This document shows, piece after piece, positions 18,583 to 28,091 of a stretch of DNA of 64,000 nt; position 1 is the stretch's first letter; each line of letters starts with the position of its first letter. The stretch lies in assembly GCF_009604455.1 (NCBI RefSeq), contig NZ_WEGL01000011.1, forward strand, positions 62,001-126,000. Reading direction: 5' to 3'. The notes under the pieces are model-generated. The model searched no databases, was not told where the DNA came from, and saw only the letters and a program-made list of their open reading frames with translations. Made by a program: the position numbers and the translations under genes. The stretch is from Streptomyces sp. RB17 (lineage in GTDB: Bacteria; Actinomycetota; Actinomycetes; Streptomycetales; Streptomycetaceae).

Positions 18583-19986
18583 ATGAGCAGCCGTACCGTC
18601 ATCCGTGATGGTCTCGTCGTCACCGCGTCGGACGAGATCCACGCCGACGTCCTGATCGAGGACGGCCGCGTCGCCGCCCTCGCCGCCTCCGGGACCCGCG
18701 CCGCCGAGGCGTTCGGCGCCGACCGGGTCGTCGACGCCACCGGGAAGTACGTCATCCCCGGCGGCGTCGACGCGCACACCCACATGGAGCTGCCGTTCGG
18801 CGGCACCTTCGCCTCCGACACCTTCGAGACCGGCACCCGGGCCGCCGCCTGGGGCGGTACGACCACGATCGTCGACTTCGCCGTGCAGAGCGTCGGCCAC
18901 ACCCTGCGCGAGGGTCTGGACACCTGGCACGCCAAGGCCGAGGGCAACTGCGCGATCGACTACGCCTTCCACATGATCGTCTCCGATGTGAACGACGAGA
19001 CGCTCAAGGAGATGGACCTCCTGATCGAGGAGGGCGTGACTTCGTTCAAGCAGTTCATGGCGTATCCCGGGGTCTTCTACTCCGACGACGGACAGATCCT
19101 GCGCGCCATGCAGCGCTCCGCCGAGAACGGCGGGCTGATCATGATGCACGCCGAGAACGGCATCGCCATCGACGTCCTGGTCGAGCAGGCCCTCGCCCGG
19201 GGTGAGACCGACCCGCGCTACCACGGCGAGGTCCGCAAGGCCCTGCTGGAGGCCGAGGCCACCCACCGCGCCATCCGGCTCGCCCAGGTGGCGGGCGCCC
19301 CGCTGTACGTCGTGCACGTCTCGGCCATGGAGGCGGTGGCCGAGCTGGCCCGGGCCCGGGACGAGGGGCTGAACGTGTTCGGCGAGACCTGCCCGCAGTA
19401 TCTCTTCCTGTCCACGGACAACCTCGCCGAGCCGGACTTCGAGGGCGCGAAGTACGTGTGCTCGACTCCCCTGCGGCCACGCGAACACCAGGCCAGGCTG
19501 TGGCAGGGTCTGCGCACCAACGACCTCCAGGTGGTCTCCACCGACCACTGCCCGTTCTGCTTCGTGGGCCAGAAGGAGCTGGGCCGCGGGGACTTCTCCA
19601 AGATCCCCAACGGGCTGCCGGGCGTGGAGAACCGTATGGACCTGCTGCACCAGGCCGTCGTCGACGGGCACATCTCCCGCCGCCGCTGGATCGAGATCGC
19701 CTGCGCCACCCCGGCCCGGATGTTCGGGCTGTACCCGAAGAAGGGCACCATCGCCCCGGGCGCCGACGCCGACATCGTGATCTACGACCCGCACGCCGAG
19801 CAGGTCATGTCGGCCCGGACCCACCACATGAACGTCGACTACTCGGCCTACGAGGGCAGGCGCACCACCGGCCGGGTCGAGACCGTGCTCTCGCGCGGCG
19901 AACCCGTCATCACCGAGCGGGAGTACACCGGGCACGCCGGGCACGGCGCCTTCACCCCGCGCTCCACCTGTCAGTACCTCAACTAA
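18583..19986 (+). CDS. hydA: Dihydropyrimidinase / hydantoinase
   Basis: This 467-residue cyclic amidohydrolase of the amidohydrolase superfamily has the binuclear zinc site. His65 and His67 lie in DAHTHME, the carbamylated bridging lysine is about Lys156 in SFKQFMAYPG, further histidines are in MMHAEN and VVHVSA, and the aspartate is in STDHCPF. It opens dihydrouracil, dihydrothymine or 5-substituted hydantoins to N-carbamoyl amino acids. It lies between an amidohydrolase and a luciferase-like oxidoreductase in one operon. GGGAGCAGC precedes the ATG. The length and C-terminal motif RHTGRVE-like segment fit D-hydantoinase/dihydropyrimidinase. Confidence 0.93.
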   Translation: MSSRTVIRDGLVVTASDEIHADVLIEDGRVAALAASGTRAAEAFGADRVVDATGKYVIPGGVDAHTHMELPFGGTFASDTFETGTRAAAWGGTTTIVDFAVQSVGHTLREGLDTWHAKAEGNCAIDYAFHMIVSDVNDETLKEMDLLIEEGVTSFKQFMAYPGVFYSDDGQILRAMQRSAENGGLIMMHAENGIAIDVLVEQALARGETDPRYHGEVRKALLEAEATHRAIRLAQVAGAPLYVVHVSAMEAVAELARARDEGLNVFGETCPQYLFLSTDNLAEPDFEGAKYVCSTPLRPREHQARLWQGLRTNDLQVVSTDHCPFCFVGQKELGRGDFSKIPNGLPGVENRMDLLHQAVVDGHISRRRWIEIACATPARMFGLYPKKGTIAPGADADIVIYDPHAEQVMSARTHHMNVDYSAYEGRRTTGRVETVLSRGEPVITEREYTGHAGHGAFTPRSTCQYLN

Positions 19987-20006
19987 TCGAACGAGGAGCG
20001 GTGCCC

Positions 20007-21029
20007 ATGGACTTCGGACTCGTCCTGCAGACCGACCCGCCGGCCTCCCGTGTCGTCAGCCTGATGAAACGGGCCGAGCGCAACGGTTTCACGTACGGCT
20101 GGACGTTCGACTCCGCCGTGCTCTGGCAGGAGCCGTTCGTGATCTACAGCCAGATCCTGGCCAACACCACGAAGCTGAAGGTCGGCCCGATGGTCACCAA
20201 CCCGGGCACCCGCACCTGGGAGGTCACCGCCTCCACCTTCGCCACCCTCAACGACATGTTCGGCAACCGCACCGTCTGCGGCATCGGCCGCGGCGACTCC
20301 GCGATGCGGGTCGCGGGCCGCAAGCCCAACACCCTCGCGCGCATCAGCGAGGCGATGAAGGTCATCCGGGCCCTCGCCCGGGGCGACTCCGCAGACCTCG
20401 GCGGCGGCACGGTCGTGCAGTTCCCGTGGATCAAGCCGGGTGCCCGGCTCCCCGTCTGGATGGCCGCGTACGGCCCGAAGGCACTGAAGATGACCGGCGA
20501 GGAGGCCGACGGGTTCATCCTCCAGCTGTCCGACCTGTATCTGACCGAGTACATGGTGAAGGCCGTGAAGGACGCGGCGGCGGCCGCCGGACGCGACCCG
20601 TCCGAGGTCACCATCTGCGTGGCCGCCCCCGCGTACGTCACCGCCGACGACTCGCCCGAGGCCCTCGCGCACGCCCGCGAGCAGTGCCGCTGGTTCGGCG
20701 GCATGGTCGGCAACCACGTCGCCGACCTGGTCGCCAAGTACGGCGAGCACTCCGCCCAGGTCCCCGAGGAACTCACCGACTACATCAAGGCACGGCAGGG
20801 CTACGACTACGCCCACCACGGGCGCAGCGGCAACCCGGACACCCAGTTCGTGCCCGACGAGATCGTCGACCGGTTCTGCCTCATCGGGCCGGCCGAGAAG
20901 CACATCGAGAAACTGAACGCGCTCCGCGCGCTGGGCGTCGACCAGTTCGCGGTGTACGACATGCACGACGCGCAGGAGGCCACCATCGACGCCTACGGCA
21001 CGAAGGTGATCCCGGCCGTCAACTCCTGA
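20007..21029 (+). CDS. Luciferase-like (LLM class) flavin or F420-dependent oxidoreductase
   Basis: This 340-residue TIM-barrel protein of the luciferase-like monooxygenase superfamily starts with MDFGLVLQTDPP and contains the barrel motifs LKVGPMVTNPGTR and GIGRGDSAM. I recall this subfamily as TIGR03842, F420-dependent oxidoreductases often found next to hydantoinase genes. GGAGCGG upstream supports the ATG at 20007. Its reaction is unknown. In this operon it could carry out the redox step missing from the cluster (reduction or oxidative opening of the pyrimidine), since no dihydropyrimidine dehydrogenase is present in the window. RutA, which opens uracil oxidatively, is a distant relative. 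Confidence 0.85.
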   Translation: MDFGLVLQTDPPASRVVSLMKRAERNGFTYGWTFDSAVLWQEPFVIYSQILANTTKLKVGPMVTNPGTRTWEVTASTFATLNDMFGNRTVCGIGRGDSAMRVAGRKPNTLARISEAMKVIRALARGDSADLGGGTVVQFPWIKPGARLPVWMAAYGPKALKMTGEEADGFILQLSDLYLTEYMVKAVKDAAAAAGRDPSEVTICVAAPAYVTADDSPEALAHAREQCRWFGGMVGNHVADLVAKYGEHSAQVPEELTDYIKARQGYDYAHHGRSGNPDTQFVPDEIVDRFCLIGPAEKHIEKLNALRALGVDQFAVYDMHDAQEATIDAYGTKVIPAVNS

Positions 21030-21071
21030 CCCGGCCCCCTTGGTTCGAGCCCCCCACGCCCCTCTTGGTCT

Positions 21072-21097
21072 CCCCTCCCCACCTCCCCGGGGAGGGG
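21072..21097 (+). terminator. GC-rich hairpin between oxidoreductase and permease genes
   Basis: CCCCTCCCC (21072-21080) pairs with GGGGAGGGG (21089-21097) around an 8-nt loop. It lies in the 119-bp gap between the oxidoreductase stop and the permease start. No T-run follows, so it may be a partial terminator or an mRNA processing or stability element that lowers permease expression. Confidence 0.5.
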
Positions 21098-21148
21098 GCT
21101 GGTGCCCGCACGGCCACTCCCGACCCACCTCACCCGATTGGCCAGCCC

Positions 21149-22675
<1,527 letters not shown>

Positions 22676-22681
22676 CGGAGT

Positions 22682-22718
22682 CGGGGGCGGTCAGCCGGAC
22701 TGCGACTGCCCGCCCCCG
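22682..22718. terminator. Hairpin between convergent permease and lipoprotein genes
   Basis: CGGGGGCGG (22682-22690) pairs perfectly with CCGCCCCCG (22710-22718) around a 19-nt loop. It sits 6 bp after the permease stop and overlaps the 3' end of the convergent lipoprotein gene. It could end transcription from either side. Confidence 0.5.
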
Positions 22719-23380
22719 AGCGCGCCCACCGCGGCCCGGGCCGCCTTGATGGCGCCCTTGTTGATCTCGTCCGTGCCGGGCGCCTTCTTCGTGTCGAAGT
22801 CGCTGCCGTTGTACGTGACGATCACCAGGGCGTTGGACACCCGGACCATCACCACGCCCTCGCGCGTCTGCTGCTTGTCCTCCGTGGTGAGGTTGACGAC
22901 GGAGTAGGCGCTGTTCCCGAGCCCCGGCACGTCGCCGCCGCCGCTCTTCTCCTTGACCCGCTGCTGGTACTCCTGCGTGGCCGCCTGGTCCGACTTGCTG
23001 ATCTCGAAGGACACGTCGAGCCAGCGGTAGCTGTAACCCTGGAGGGCGTTCCAGGAACAGGTCCGGCGCAGTTTGGTGTCCGTCGACGGGATCTCCTTGC
23101 CGGCCGTCTTCGCCCCCGGGACCAGGGACTTGACGGTCGCCGCGGGCACGCCGGTGCAGGGGGAGGGTGCGGTGCCGTACGCCTTCGCCGTCGCGGCGGA
23201 CGACGGGTCGGAGGACGAGGAAGAGGACGAGGACTGGGTGGACGTCTTCTGGGCCGTGTCATGCCCGGCGGCGGCCGAGGGCGCGGCCGGGCCGGACGTC
23301 AGCGCCCAGCCGGCACAGGCGAGGACCGCGACCGGCGAGATCCGCGCGGTGAGGGCGAGCGGCAGAGGAAGAGAACGCAC
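22691..23380 (-). CDS. DUF3558-type putative lipoprotein
   Basis: This 229-residue protein begins with a basic N-terminus and a hydrophobic segment containing a V-L-A-C lipobox-like motif. A Ser-rich linker and a globular domain follow with paired cysteines (SPCTGV and RRTCSWN), as in actinobacterial DUF3558 lipoproteins. It is probably anchored outside the membrane. The GTG at 23380 was chosen over upstream in-frame starts because the protein then begins directly with the signal segment. Function unknown. The 220 bp upstream hold no complete gene, only the degenerate end of a neighbouring paralogue. Confidence 0.75.
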   Translation of the reverse strand: MRSLPLPLALTARISPVAVLACAGWALTSGPAAPSAAAGHDTAQKTSTQSSSSSSSSDPSSAATAKAYGTAPSPCTGVPAATVKSLVPGAKTAGKEIPSTDTKLRRTCSWNALQGYSYRWLDVSFEISKSDQAATQEYQQRVKEKSGGGDVPGLGNSAYSVVNLTTEDKQQTREGVVMVRVSNALVIVTYNGSDFDTKKAPGTDEINKGAIKAARAAVGALGGGQSQSG

Positions 23381-23512
23381 GGCGCACTTCTCGTGTGGGG
23401 GAGGGGCTACGGAAGGGGTCCGCATGGTGGACGTGGGACGCCAGTGTCACACGACTCCCTGTGGGGCGGAAGCGGAAACTCGCAGCGTGCGCGGGCGGTT
23501 ACGGCGGTGCGG

Positions 23513-23600
23513 TCACGACGTACGGATCTGCCCGTTTTGCACCTCCAGCCAGCGGCGGGCGCCGACCTCGACGGGATGCCGACGCGCGTCGAGGCCGTGG
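23513..23600 (-). pseudogene. Degenerate third copy of the tandem membrane-protein C-terminus
   Basis: On the minus strand a frame ending at TGA 23513-23515 encodes HPVEVGARRWLEV, nearly the same as the C-terminal EYPSEVGARRWLE of the intact genes at 23601 and 24110. At DNA level the block CTCCAGCCAGCGGCGGGC occurs three times: 23543, 23632 and 24131. Only the last ~25 residues survive here and no start is visible. It is most simply the stump of a third tandem copy lost by recombination. Confidence 0.5.
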
Positions 23601-24113
23601 TCATGCTCCGGACCGGTGCTGCTCCAGCCAGCGGCGGGCACCGACTTCGCTGGGGTATTCGCGGACGGTGAGCCAGGCGGCAAGCCAGCCGAGGATGTAC
23701 GCGGCGAAGGCCGGCATGACCGGAGCGGCGAGCAGCACCAGCCCGCGGCCCATGGCGATCCGGCCTGGGACGCGGCTGTTGTGGTCGCGTTTGGCCTGGA
23801 GTGTCTCTTCGGGAGTGGGCGGATTCAGCAGCCCCTCCCGATGACCTCGGCGCTGTTTCACCCATCCCCACACCAGCGCCACGGCGGCCGCGGCCACCTG
23901 CAAGCCGTCCCACACGACACGTGCGGCGGGCGGCAGGATGTCGCGGAACCCCGAGTACAGGCCCAGCGCGAAGAGGCAGAACATGGCCATGACCAGGACG
24001 ATGAAGACAGTCGTACGCGCCCGGGACAGCCAGTAGAGCGCGCCGCGCTCGTACCACGTCCTGCCCAGTTTCGGCAGGGACGGGATCTCGGTCCGGGGCA
24101 CGGTCGATGTCAT
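23601..24113 (-). CDS. Putative immunity membrane protein, paralogue 2
   Basis: This 170-residue protein has hydrophobic helices at about residues 35-55, 65-85 and 120-150, a LGRTWYERGALYWL segment before the first helix, and the C-terminal signature EYPSEVGARRWLEQH. It is a tandem paralogue of the product of the gene at 24110, sharing WYERG, VWDxxQVAA and ALVWGW. Its ATG overlaps the upstream stop by 4 bp (ATGA). It is the last intact gene of the operon headed by the ESX-like proteins. From its position after a toxin-like gene, its membrane location and its duplication I infer an immunity role. No database family is recognised. Confidence 0.7.
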   Translation of the reverse strand: MTSTVPRTEIPSLPKLGRTWYERGALYWLSRARTTVFIVLVMAMFCLFALGLYSGFRDILPPAARVVWDGLQVAAAAVALVWGWVKQRRGHREGLLNPPTPEETLQAKRDHNSRVPGRIAMGRGLVLLAAPVMPAFAAYILGWLAAWLTVREYPSEVGARRWLEQHRSGA

Positions 24114-24655
24114 GATCCGGCAGGGTGCTCCTCCAGCCAGCGGCGGGCGCCGATCTCGCTGGGGTACTCGGGGACGGTGAGCATGGCGATGGTCCAGCCG
24201 ACGACCCAGGCGGCCAGCGCGGGCATGACGGGTGCCGCGATCAGCCAGAGGACACGACCGGCGACAACCAGACCGGTCGTACGGCGGACCTGGTCGCGCT
24301 TGGCGGCGCGGAACTCGTCGGGGGCGGGCGGGTCGAGGAGCTTTCTGCGATGGTCCCGGCGCTGTACGAGCCAGCCCCACACCAGGGCCACGACGGATGC
24401 CGCCACCTGCGCCCAGTCCCACACCGTACGGACGGCCGACGGCAGTTCGGCGCGGAAGCTTCCGTAGAGAACCAGGGCGATGTAGCAGCAGAAGGCCAGC
24501 ACCGCGAGCCACAGCAGGGCGGTCAGGGAACGGCGCAGCCAGTAGCGCGGGCCGCGCTCGTACCACGTGGTGCCGAGCCCCTGCACAGCGGGAATCCGGA
24601 CGGGGGCCGCGGAAGCCGCGCCCTCAGAAGATGCTCTTGATGCCATGCCACACAT
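24110..24655 (-). CDS. Putative immunity membrane protein, paralogue 1
   Basis: This 181-residue protein has about three or four hydrophobic helices (TALLWLAVLAFCCYIALVLY is the clearest), a GTTWYERGPRYWLRR segment ahead of them, a basic cytoplasmic loop (QRRDHRRKLLD) and the C-terminal EYPSEIGARRWLEEH. Its start lies 32 bp inside the end of the toxin-like gene, so it is translationally coupled to it. An alternative ATG is at 24646. Close coupling to a putative secreted pore-forming toxin plus membrane topology suggest immunity; this is inference. It is collinear with its paralogue at 23601. Confidence 0.7.
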   Translation of the reverse strand: MCGMASRASSEGAASAAPVRIPAVQGLGTTWYERGPRYWLRRSLTALLWLAVLAFCCYIALVLYGSFRAELPSAVRTVWDWAQVAASVVALVWGWLVQRRDHRRKLLDPPAPDEFRAAKRDQVRRTTGLVVAGRVLWLIAAPVMPALAAWVVGWTIAMLTVPEYPSEIGARRWLEEHPAGS

Positions 24656-25922
24656 CGTCTTTCAGTCGCACGAAGTCGTCCCCGGTCTCGGACAGGACGT
24701 GACCCGAGCCATGGAGTATGCCGCCGACCACTCCGTGGTCGTGGATGTCCTCGCTCCAGTGCTCGTGGAAGGAGTGGTCGATGATGCCGGTCGCGCCGAT
24801 CACGATGCCGCCGCCGACCCCGGCCACCACGGCTACGGGCACATCGACGGGAGCGAGCGCGACGAGACCCGCCGTGATGGCGGTGCCGGCCGCCAGGCCC
24901 GCGACGTTCGCGCCGCCGTCGACCGCGATCGAGTGCTGCCAGGACCAGCCCTTGTCATGGTCGTCGGACGCCTCCAGCAGCCCGCACGCACCCGCAGCGG
25001 CCACATCCAGGACCGGTATCTCCTTGAGGAAGTCCGGGACCTTCTCCAGGCCCTCGCCCACACGCAACGCCTCAGCCGCATCGGCCAGTTTCACGTTGAG
25101 CGCACGGTCGTACGGCAGTGCGGTGCTGCCGTGGTCGGCACGCGCAAGGTCCTGTTCCAGCGCGTCGACCTTGGTGACCGCATCACGGTAGGCGCTCTTG
25201 GCGGGCAGGTCCTTGGGCAGTGCCTTGCCCGCCTTCTGGTACGCCTTGCGCTCCGCCCGGAGTTCCTTCTTGGCGGCCTGCGCCTCGGCCTTGGCCGCAT
25301 CGATGTGCTTGCGGGCCTCGATACCCCCCGCGCGGGCGTCCTCGGCGTCGTACGCGTACAGGCCGCGGAGGTAGTCGGCGATGGTGGCCTTGTCCCCGGC
25401 GGAGGTAGCACCGTCCTTCGACGTGACCTGGTCGTACAGGCCCTGCAACTGCTGTGCCGCGGTCAGCCGCGCGTGCTGGGCGGTGTGCAGGATCTCGTTG
25501 CGCGCCGTGGCGTACTCGTTCATCGCCGAGATCGTCTTCTGGTCCTGCGCGCTCGGCGGATTCGCCGTCATGATCGGCTGCGGTGCTCCCTTGGCATCCG
25601 TCGCCACCCCCTTGCCGGCCGCGATGTGCTGCGCGTTCTGCAGGGACGTCTCACAGGTCGACAGCGCGTCGGCGAGGGTGCCCAGGATGGTGCCCGCCTG
25701 GTGCACCAGCTCGGCGAAACCGCCGGCCGTGATCGCGTCCTCGCTCCACTTGCCGCGGAACGTCTCCGCCGCGTCGCCCTTCCAGCTCGCGTCACCCGCC
25801 AGCTTCTCGACGGCACCGCTGAGCGGCTTCACCACACCGTCGAGTTTGTCCTTGGCGTTCTTGTACGTGTCGGCCATCGTGTGCAGGCCGCCTATGTCGC
25901 CACCGACCCAGCTGTCGCCCAT
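24624..25922 (-). CDS. ESX/WXG-like protein with glycine-rich hydrophobic C-terminus; putative T7SS toxin
   Basis: This 432-residue protein has no signal peptide. Residues 1-100 form a helix-turn-helix ESX-like hairpin with SWKGDAAETFRGKW at the turn (WxG), as in WXG100/LXG substrates of type VII secretion. Residues ~100-290 are helical and highly charged (AKKELRAERKAYQKAG). Residues ~295-400 are hydrophobic and very rich in Gly/Ala/Val, with glycine-zipper-like repeats (GLAAGTAITAGLVALA, VVAGVGGGIVIGATG), followed by a charged HDHGVVGG tail. The layout matches LXG-type membrane-disrupting toxins. Its start overlaps the upstream stop (TGATG), and its end overlaps the next gene by 32 bp. No secretion machinery lies in the window. 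Toxin function is inference. Confidence 0.72.
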   Translation of the reverse strand: MGDSWVGGDIGGLHTMADTYKNAKDKLDGVVKPLSGAVEKLAGDASWKGDAAETFRGKWSEDAITAGGFAELVHQAGTILGTLADALSTCETSLQNAQHIAAGKGVATDAKGAPQPIMTANPPSAQDQKTISAMNEYATARNEILHTAQHARLTAAQQLQGLYDQVTSKDGATSAGDKATIADYLRGLYAYDAEDARAGGIEARKHIDAAKAEAQAAKKELRAERKAYQKAGKALPKDLPAKSAYRDAVTKVDALEQDLARADHGSTALPYDRALNVKLADAAEALRVGEGLEKVPDFLKEIPVLDVAAAGACGLLEASDDHDKGWSWQHSIAVDGGANVAGLAAGTAITAGLVALAPVDVPVAVVAGVGGGIVIGATGIIDHSFHEHWSEDIHDHGVVGGILHGSGHVLSETGDDFVRLKDDVWHGIKSIF

Positions 25923-26227
25923 CAGTGCCAGTCCTCCGGGGTGAGGTCCTCGAAGACACCGTGGATGTCCACGTCGTGCCGGTGGAAGGAGTCACGCGCG
26001 TACGCGGCCTTGTCCCCGTGCTCGTCCAGCCGGTCCGCGAGAAGGAGGTGCAGGCTCTCGATGAGGTCGGCGACCTCCTTGATCGCGCTGTCCAGCCCCG
26101 GGTCGCCGCCGCTGACCACGGGCGGTGTCACGTCCGGTTTCAGCTTCCGGTAGTCGCTGGCCTGGTCGTGGAAGGTCTTCGCCAGTGTGGCGAGGTCGTC
26201 GTAGATGACCTTGAAGTCGGCCGTCAC
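25922..26227 (-). CDS. Small helical WXG100-sized protein, putative secretion partner
   Basis: This 101-residue all-helical protein is the length of a WXG100 protein. It has no clear WxG motif but has a DEHGDKAAYARDSF segment and an acidic tail ending EDLTPEDWH. It starts at GTG 26227, which overlaps the stop of the preceding gene by 4 bp, and its stop overlaps the toxin-like gene's start by 1 bp. Genes of this size placed directly before LXG or WXG toxins usually encode helical chaperone/targeting partners that pair with the toxin head. That role is inferred from size and position. Confidence 0.68.
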   Translation of the reverse strand: MTADFKVIYDDLATLAKTFHDQASDYRKLKPDVTPPVVSGGDPGLDSAIKEVADLIESLHLLLADRLDEHGDKAAYARDSFHRHDVDIHGVFEDLTPEDWH

Positions 26228-26730
26228 CGGCGCACCTCCCTTGCGTAGGCGGCCAGGTCCTCCGGCCGCCAGTTGGGTTCTCCCGGCGCGACCCGCGGAT
26301 CCAGCAGGACGGTGACGCCCTGCTCGTCCATCGCCTCGGCAAGCGGGCCGATCGAGGCGGCGACCCACGGCTGTGCCTCGCCGAGCGCCTCCACGAGCTT
26401 GTCCGGAGTGGTGAAGGCGAAGGCCACGGTGCCGTGCGCGGGGTGGGCGAACAGCTCGCAGACGATGAACGGCACCCGTGCCGGGCGCCCGCTCATCCCC
26501 GCCGCAGCGACGGACCTGGGATGTGCCGGGACGAACACAGGCGTGCTGTAGGGAGGGATCCCCGGTTTGGGACGAGGCCGGTCGTCGGTGGCCGGGCTCG
26601 GGGGAGGTGCCGCCTCGACGAGGTCCGTCAGATGCGATCGAGGCGTATCCGGTTCCCGCTCCGGGCGAGCCCCTCCCGGCGGATCCGGCTCAGCGAAATC
26701 GAGCAGGCGTGAACGCATCGGCGCCCCCAT
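26224..26730 (-). CDS. SAV_915/SseB-like protein, first gene of the ESX-type operon
   Basis: This 168-residue protein has a disordered Pro/Arg-rich N-terminal third and a compact C-terminal domain containing VPFIVCELFAHP and VLLDPRVAPGEPNWRPEDL. I recall similar actinobacterial proteins as the SAV_915 family, related to SseB. They often precede WXG100-type genes. The ATG at 26730 is preceded by GGGGAAGAGGTG. It overlaps the next gene by 4 bp, making a five-gene overlapping operon down to 23601. Function unknown; a chaperone or adaptor role in secretion is a guess. The 188 bp upstream hold the operon promoter, in which I see no clear consensus. Confidence 0.65.
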   Translation of the reverse strand: MGAPMRSRLLDFAEPDPPGGARPEREPDTPRSHLTDLVEAAPPPSPATDDRPRPKPGIPPYSTPVFVPAHPRSVAAAGMSGRPARVPFIVCELFAHPAHGTVAFAFTTPDKLVEALGEAQPWVAASIGPLAEAMDEQGVTVLLDPRVAPGEPNWRPEDLAAYAREVRR

Positions 26731-26918
26731 CGCCGTCACCTCTTCCCCGTGGTTGCGTGGCCGATCAGGCCCCACCACCGTAGCCAGCAGTCAAGGGGGC
26801 AAATCCGGCTATGTCGGGGTGATATTGCGGCCGCACACGGAACCCATACGCCCGCTTGGCCGACGCCAGGACAGCCCTTGACCCATTGCTGAACCAGGGC
26901 TTTCGGCCCGGCTGTCGG

Positions 26919-27983
26919 TCATGGCACCCGGGCCGTCCACTCCGCCGACGTGAACTTCGTCCGGGCCAGCTCCTCCGCCCGCGCCAGCTCCTCGTCGGTG
27001 ATCTTGCCCGGCGCCAGTCCGTACCGCGCGCGGAACGACTCGATCATCCGGCCGATCACCGCCTCACGCGGCAGACCGGTCTGCCGCCGCAGTGGATCGA
27101 CCCGCTTCTTCGCGGATCTCGTCCCCTTGTCGGACAGCTTCTCCCGCCCGATGCGCAGCACCTCGGTCATCTTGTCGGCGTCGATGTCGTACGACATGGT
27201 CACGTGGTGCAGTACGGCGCCCGGGCCCCCGCCGGGGCCGACGATCCGCTTCTGCGCCGCGCCCGCGATCTTGCCCTGGTCGGTTGCGATGTCGTTCAGC
27301 GGCTGGTACCAGGCACGGATGCCCATGTCGCCGAGCGCACCCAGCACCCAGTCGTCCAGATAGGCATAGCTGTCCTGGAAGGACAGGCCCTGTACGAGGG
27401 ACTCGGGCACCGACAGCGAGTAGGTGATGGTGTTGCCGGGCTCCACGAACATGGCGCCGCCGCCGGAGATCCGCCGCACCACCTCGATGCCGTGCCGCGC
27501 GGCGCCCCGCGGGTCCACCTCGTTGCGCAGCGACTGGAAGCTGCCGATGATCACCGCCGGGGCGCCCCACTCCCACACCCTGAGGGTCGGCGGCCGGCGG
27601 CCCACGGCGACCTCGGCGGTCAGCACCTCGTCCAGCGCCATGTGGAGCGCGGGCGGCTGCGGGCCCTCGTGGATCAGCTGCCAGTCGTAGTCCGTCCAGT
27701 CCGTGGCGTGTGCGAGGGCCCGGCGCACCGCGATCCCCACGCCCTCCGAGGTCAGCCCGTACATGACGGTCCCCGCGGGGAGCGCCGCATCGATCCGCGC
27801 GGCCAGGCCCGCCGCGTCGGTGTCCGCCGGGGCGCCCTCCAGTGCGCGGTTCACCGCGTCCAGCGCCTCGTCCGGCTCCAGGAAGAAATCGCCCGCCACG
27901 CGCACGTGCCGCAGCACGCCGTCCTCGAGGTCCACGTCCACCACGACCAGCTTGCCGCCGGGCACCTTGTACTCACCGTGCAC
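26919..27983 (-). CDS. lplA: Lipoate-protein ligase A family protein
   Basis: This 354-residue protein has a short extra N-terminal domain (MHGEYKVPGGKLVVVDV), resembling the C-terminal accessory domain of LplA, followed by the BPL/LplA catalytic fold. The catalytic fold carries RRISGGGAMFVEPGN (the RRxSGGG lipoate-AMP loop) and the catalytic lysine in DQGKIAGAAQKR. It attaches lipoate or octanoate to the E2 and GcvH proteins. This rearranged domain order is common in actinobacteria. It is a single gene between two intergenic regions on the minus strand. The ATG at 27983 matches the accessory-domain start. Confidence 0.88.
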   Translation of the reverse strand: MHGEYKVPGGKLVVVDVDLEDGVLRHVRVAGDFFLEPDEALDAVNRALEGAPADTDAAGLAARIDAALPAGTVMYGLTSEGVGIAVRRALAHATDWTDYDWQLIHEGPQPPALHMALDEVLTAEVAVGRRPPTLRVWEWGAPAVIIGSFQSLRNEVDPRGAARHGIEVVRRISGGGAMFVEPGNTITYSLSVPESLVQGLSFQDSYAYLDDWVLGALGDMGIRAWYQPLNDIATDQGKIAGAAQKRIVGPGGGPGAVLHHVTMSYDIDADKMTEVLRIGREKLSDKGTRSAKKRVDPLRRQTGLPREAVIGRMIESFRARYGLAPGKITDEELARAEELARTKFTSAEWTARVP

Positions 27984-28091
27984 TGCCTGGCCCTCCGTCC
28001 CTGCCGCCCTTCGCAGGAGATCAACGGCGCGGGTCGTCGCCGTGTTCCCGGGACAGTGCCGACCTGCGGCCGGCCCGACCGAGGAGCGATC

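Noticed and set aside
23407..24566. Longer minus-strand frames spanning both tandem membrane-protein genes
   Set aside because: Upstream parts read the neighbouring gene out of frame. The coupled ATGA start at 24113 gives the protein that matches its paralogue.
24624..25922. Interpretation of the ESX-like protein as a phage tail or tape-measure protein
   Set aside because: No phage genes nearby. The WxG hairpin, small partner gene and coupled membrane genes fit type VII secretion better.
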